Assembly (NCBI GenBank): GCA_964577825.1
Contig: CAZOBJ010000155.1
Coordinates: 1 to 5,887, forward strand
Length of the DNA: 5,887 bases
Direction: 5' to 3'
Source of the DNA: CAZOBJ01 sp964577825
GTDB taxonomy: Bacteria; Planctomycetota; SZUA-567; JAFGNG01
The first letter of the stretch is position 1, and each line of letters begins with the position of its first letter. Below the pieces are notes generated by a model. The model worked only from the letters and a program-made list of their open reading frames with translations. It had not been told where the DNA came from and made no database searches. The position numbers and the translations under genes are program-made. Below, in pieces: positions 5,645-5,887 of this stretch.

Positions 5645-5887
5645 ATGCCGTCAAAGCGTCGAGCATCCGGGTGGAGCAAGAAGAAGATCGTCGATCAGAT
5701 CGCTGCGCTTCGCCGCAAAGGTGAGGATCTCTCCTACAATCACATGGCGCGGTCTCACCAGGGGCTGCTGGCAGCCGCCAACTATCATTTCGGCGGCTGG
5801 GGGGAGGCGGTCAACGCCGCCGGCATAGACTACGCCAACGAGGTGCGCAAGATACCCCGATGGACCGGGGAGAAGATCATCAAGGCC
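5645..5887 (+). CDS. HNH_repeat-like tandem-repeat protein, 3' end outside window
   Basis: The first 81 residues of a gene cut by the window end. After a basic N-terminus (MPSKRRASGWSKKK), residues 10-63 match the homing-endonuclease-associated repeat (HNH_repeat) pattern: W10-S-K-K-K-I15, a helix to about R24, a GEDLSY turn, LLAAANYHFGGW (41-52), and A55-V-N-A-A-G60-I-D-Y63. A second unit appears to begin at W73 (RWTGEKIIKA), so the period is about 63 residues. Such repeats are thought to be DNA-binding and occur near HNH nucleases or as stand-alone arrays. Whether a nuclease domain follows cannot be seen. AGGA (5633-5636) is 8 nt before the ATG. An in-frame GTG at 5600 lacks a suitably spaced ribosome site. 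The gene has its own promoter and a palindrome upstream. The family call is from recognised pattern, not a search. Confidence 0.7.
   Translation, partial: MPSKRRASGWSKKKIVDQIAALRRKGEDLSYNHMARSHQGLLAAANYHFGGWGEAVNAAGIDYANEVRKIPRWTGEKIIKA

Noticed and set aside
1..5887. CRISPR arrays, tRNA or rRNA genes, insertion sequences
   Set aside because: No regularly spaced repeats, tRNA-like folds, rRNA signature or transposase was seen on either strand.

Overview
The window is GC-rich and reads almost entirely on the + strand. Several protein features suggest an uncultured planctomycete or a close relative in the PVC group. These are the GLGLFGGGEG-type N-terminus of the MurD homologue, a sulfatase-fold protein without a signal peptide, Gly-rich and MotB-type OmpA lipoproteins, and a protein of homing-endonuclease-associated repeats. 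The taxonomic call is inference from protein style, not from a marker gene.

Layout. Bases 1-193 hold a diverged 18-bp direct repeat, a hairpin and a consensus-like sigma70 promoter. They lead into a cytoplasmic protein of the sulfatase/alkaline phosphatase fold (194-1567), which has Thr where sulfatases carry the formylglycine Cys/Ser. A 338-bp gap (1568-1905) holds a possible terminator, a long bulged hairpin and a promoter. The promoter starts a tight three-gene envelope operon: a Gly-zipper/coiled-coil/OmpA-domain lipoprotein (1906-2748), a second lipoprotein of uncertain family (2783-3511) and murD (3528-5015). The gaps of 34 and 16 bp have no terminator between genes.

After murD comes a 221-bp spacer ending in a strong promoter and a leader with an extended Shine-Dalgarno. 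It precedes rpsU (bS21, 5237-5431), which is closed by a textbook Rho-independent terminator (5454-5490). A separate promoter with an 18-bp palindrome just upstream drives the last gene, which is cut by the window end. It encodes one full copy and the start of a second copy of an HNH_repeat-like unit.

How the genes work together: the middle operon pairs a cytoplasmic step of peptidoglycan precursor synthesis (MurD) with a lipoprotein predicted to bind finished peptidoglycan, so it looks like a cell-wall unit outside a dcw cluster. rpsU and the repeat protein are separate transcription units. The most interesting items are the HNH-repeat protein with its palindrome, the Thr-type sulfatase homologue, and the structured gap before the envelope operon. 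Nothing here proves a new system.
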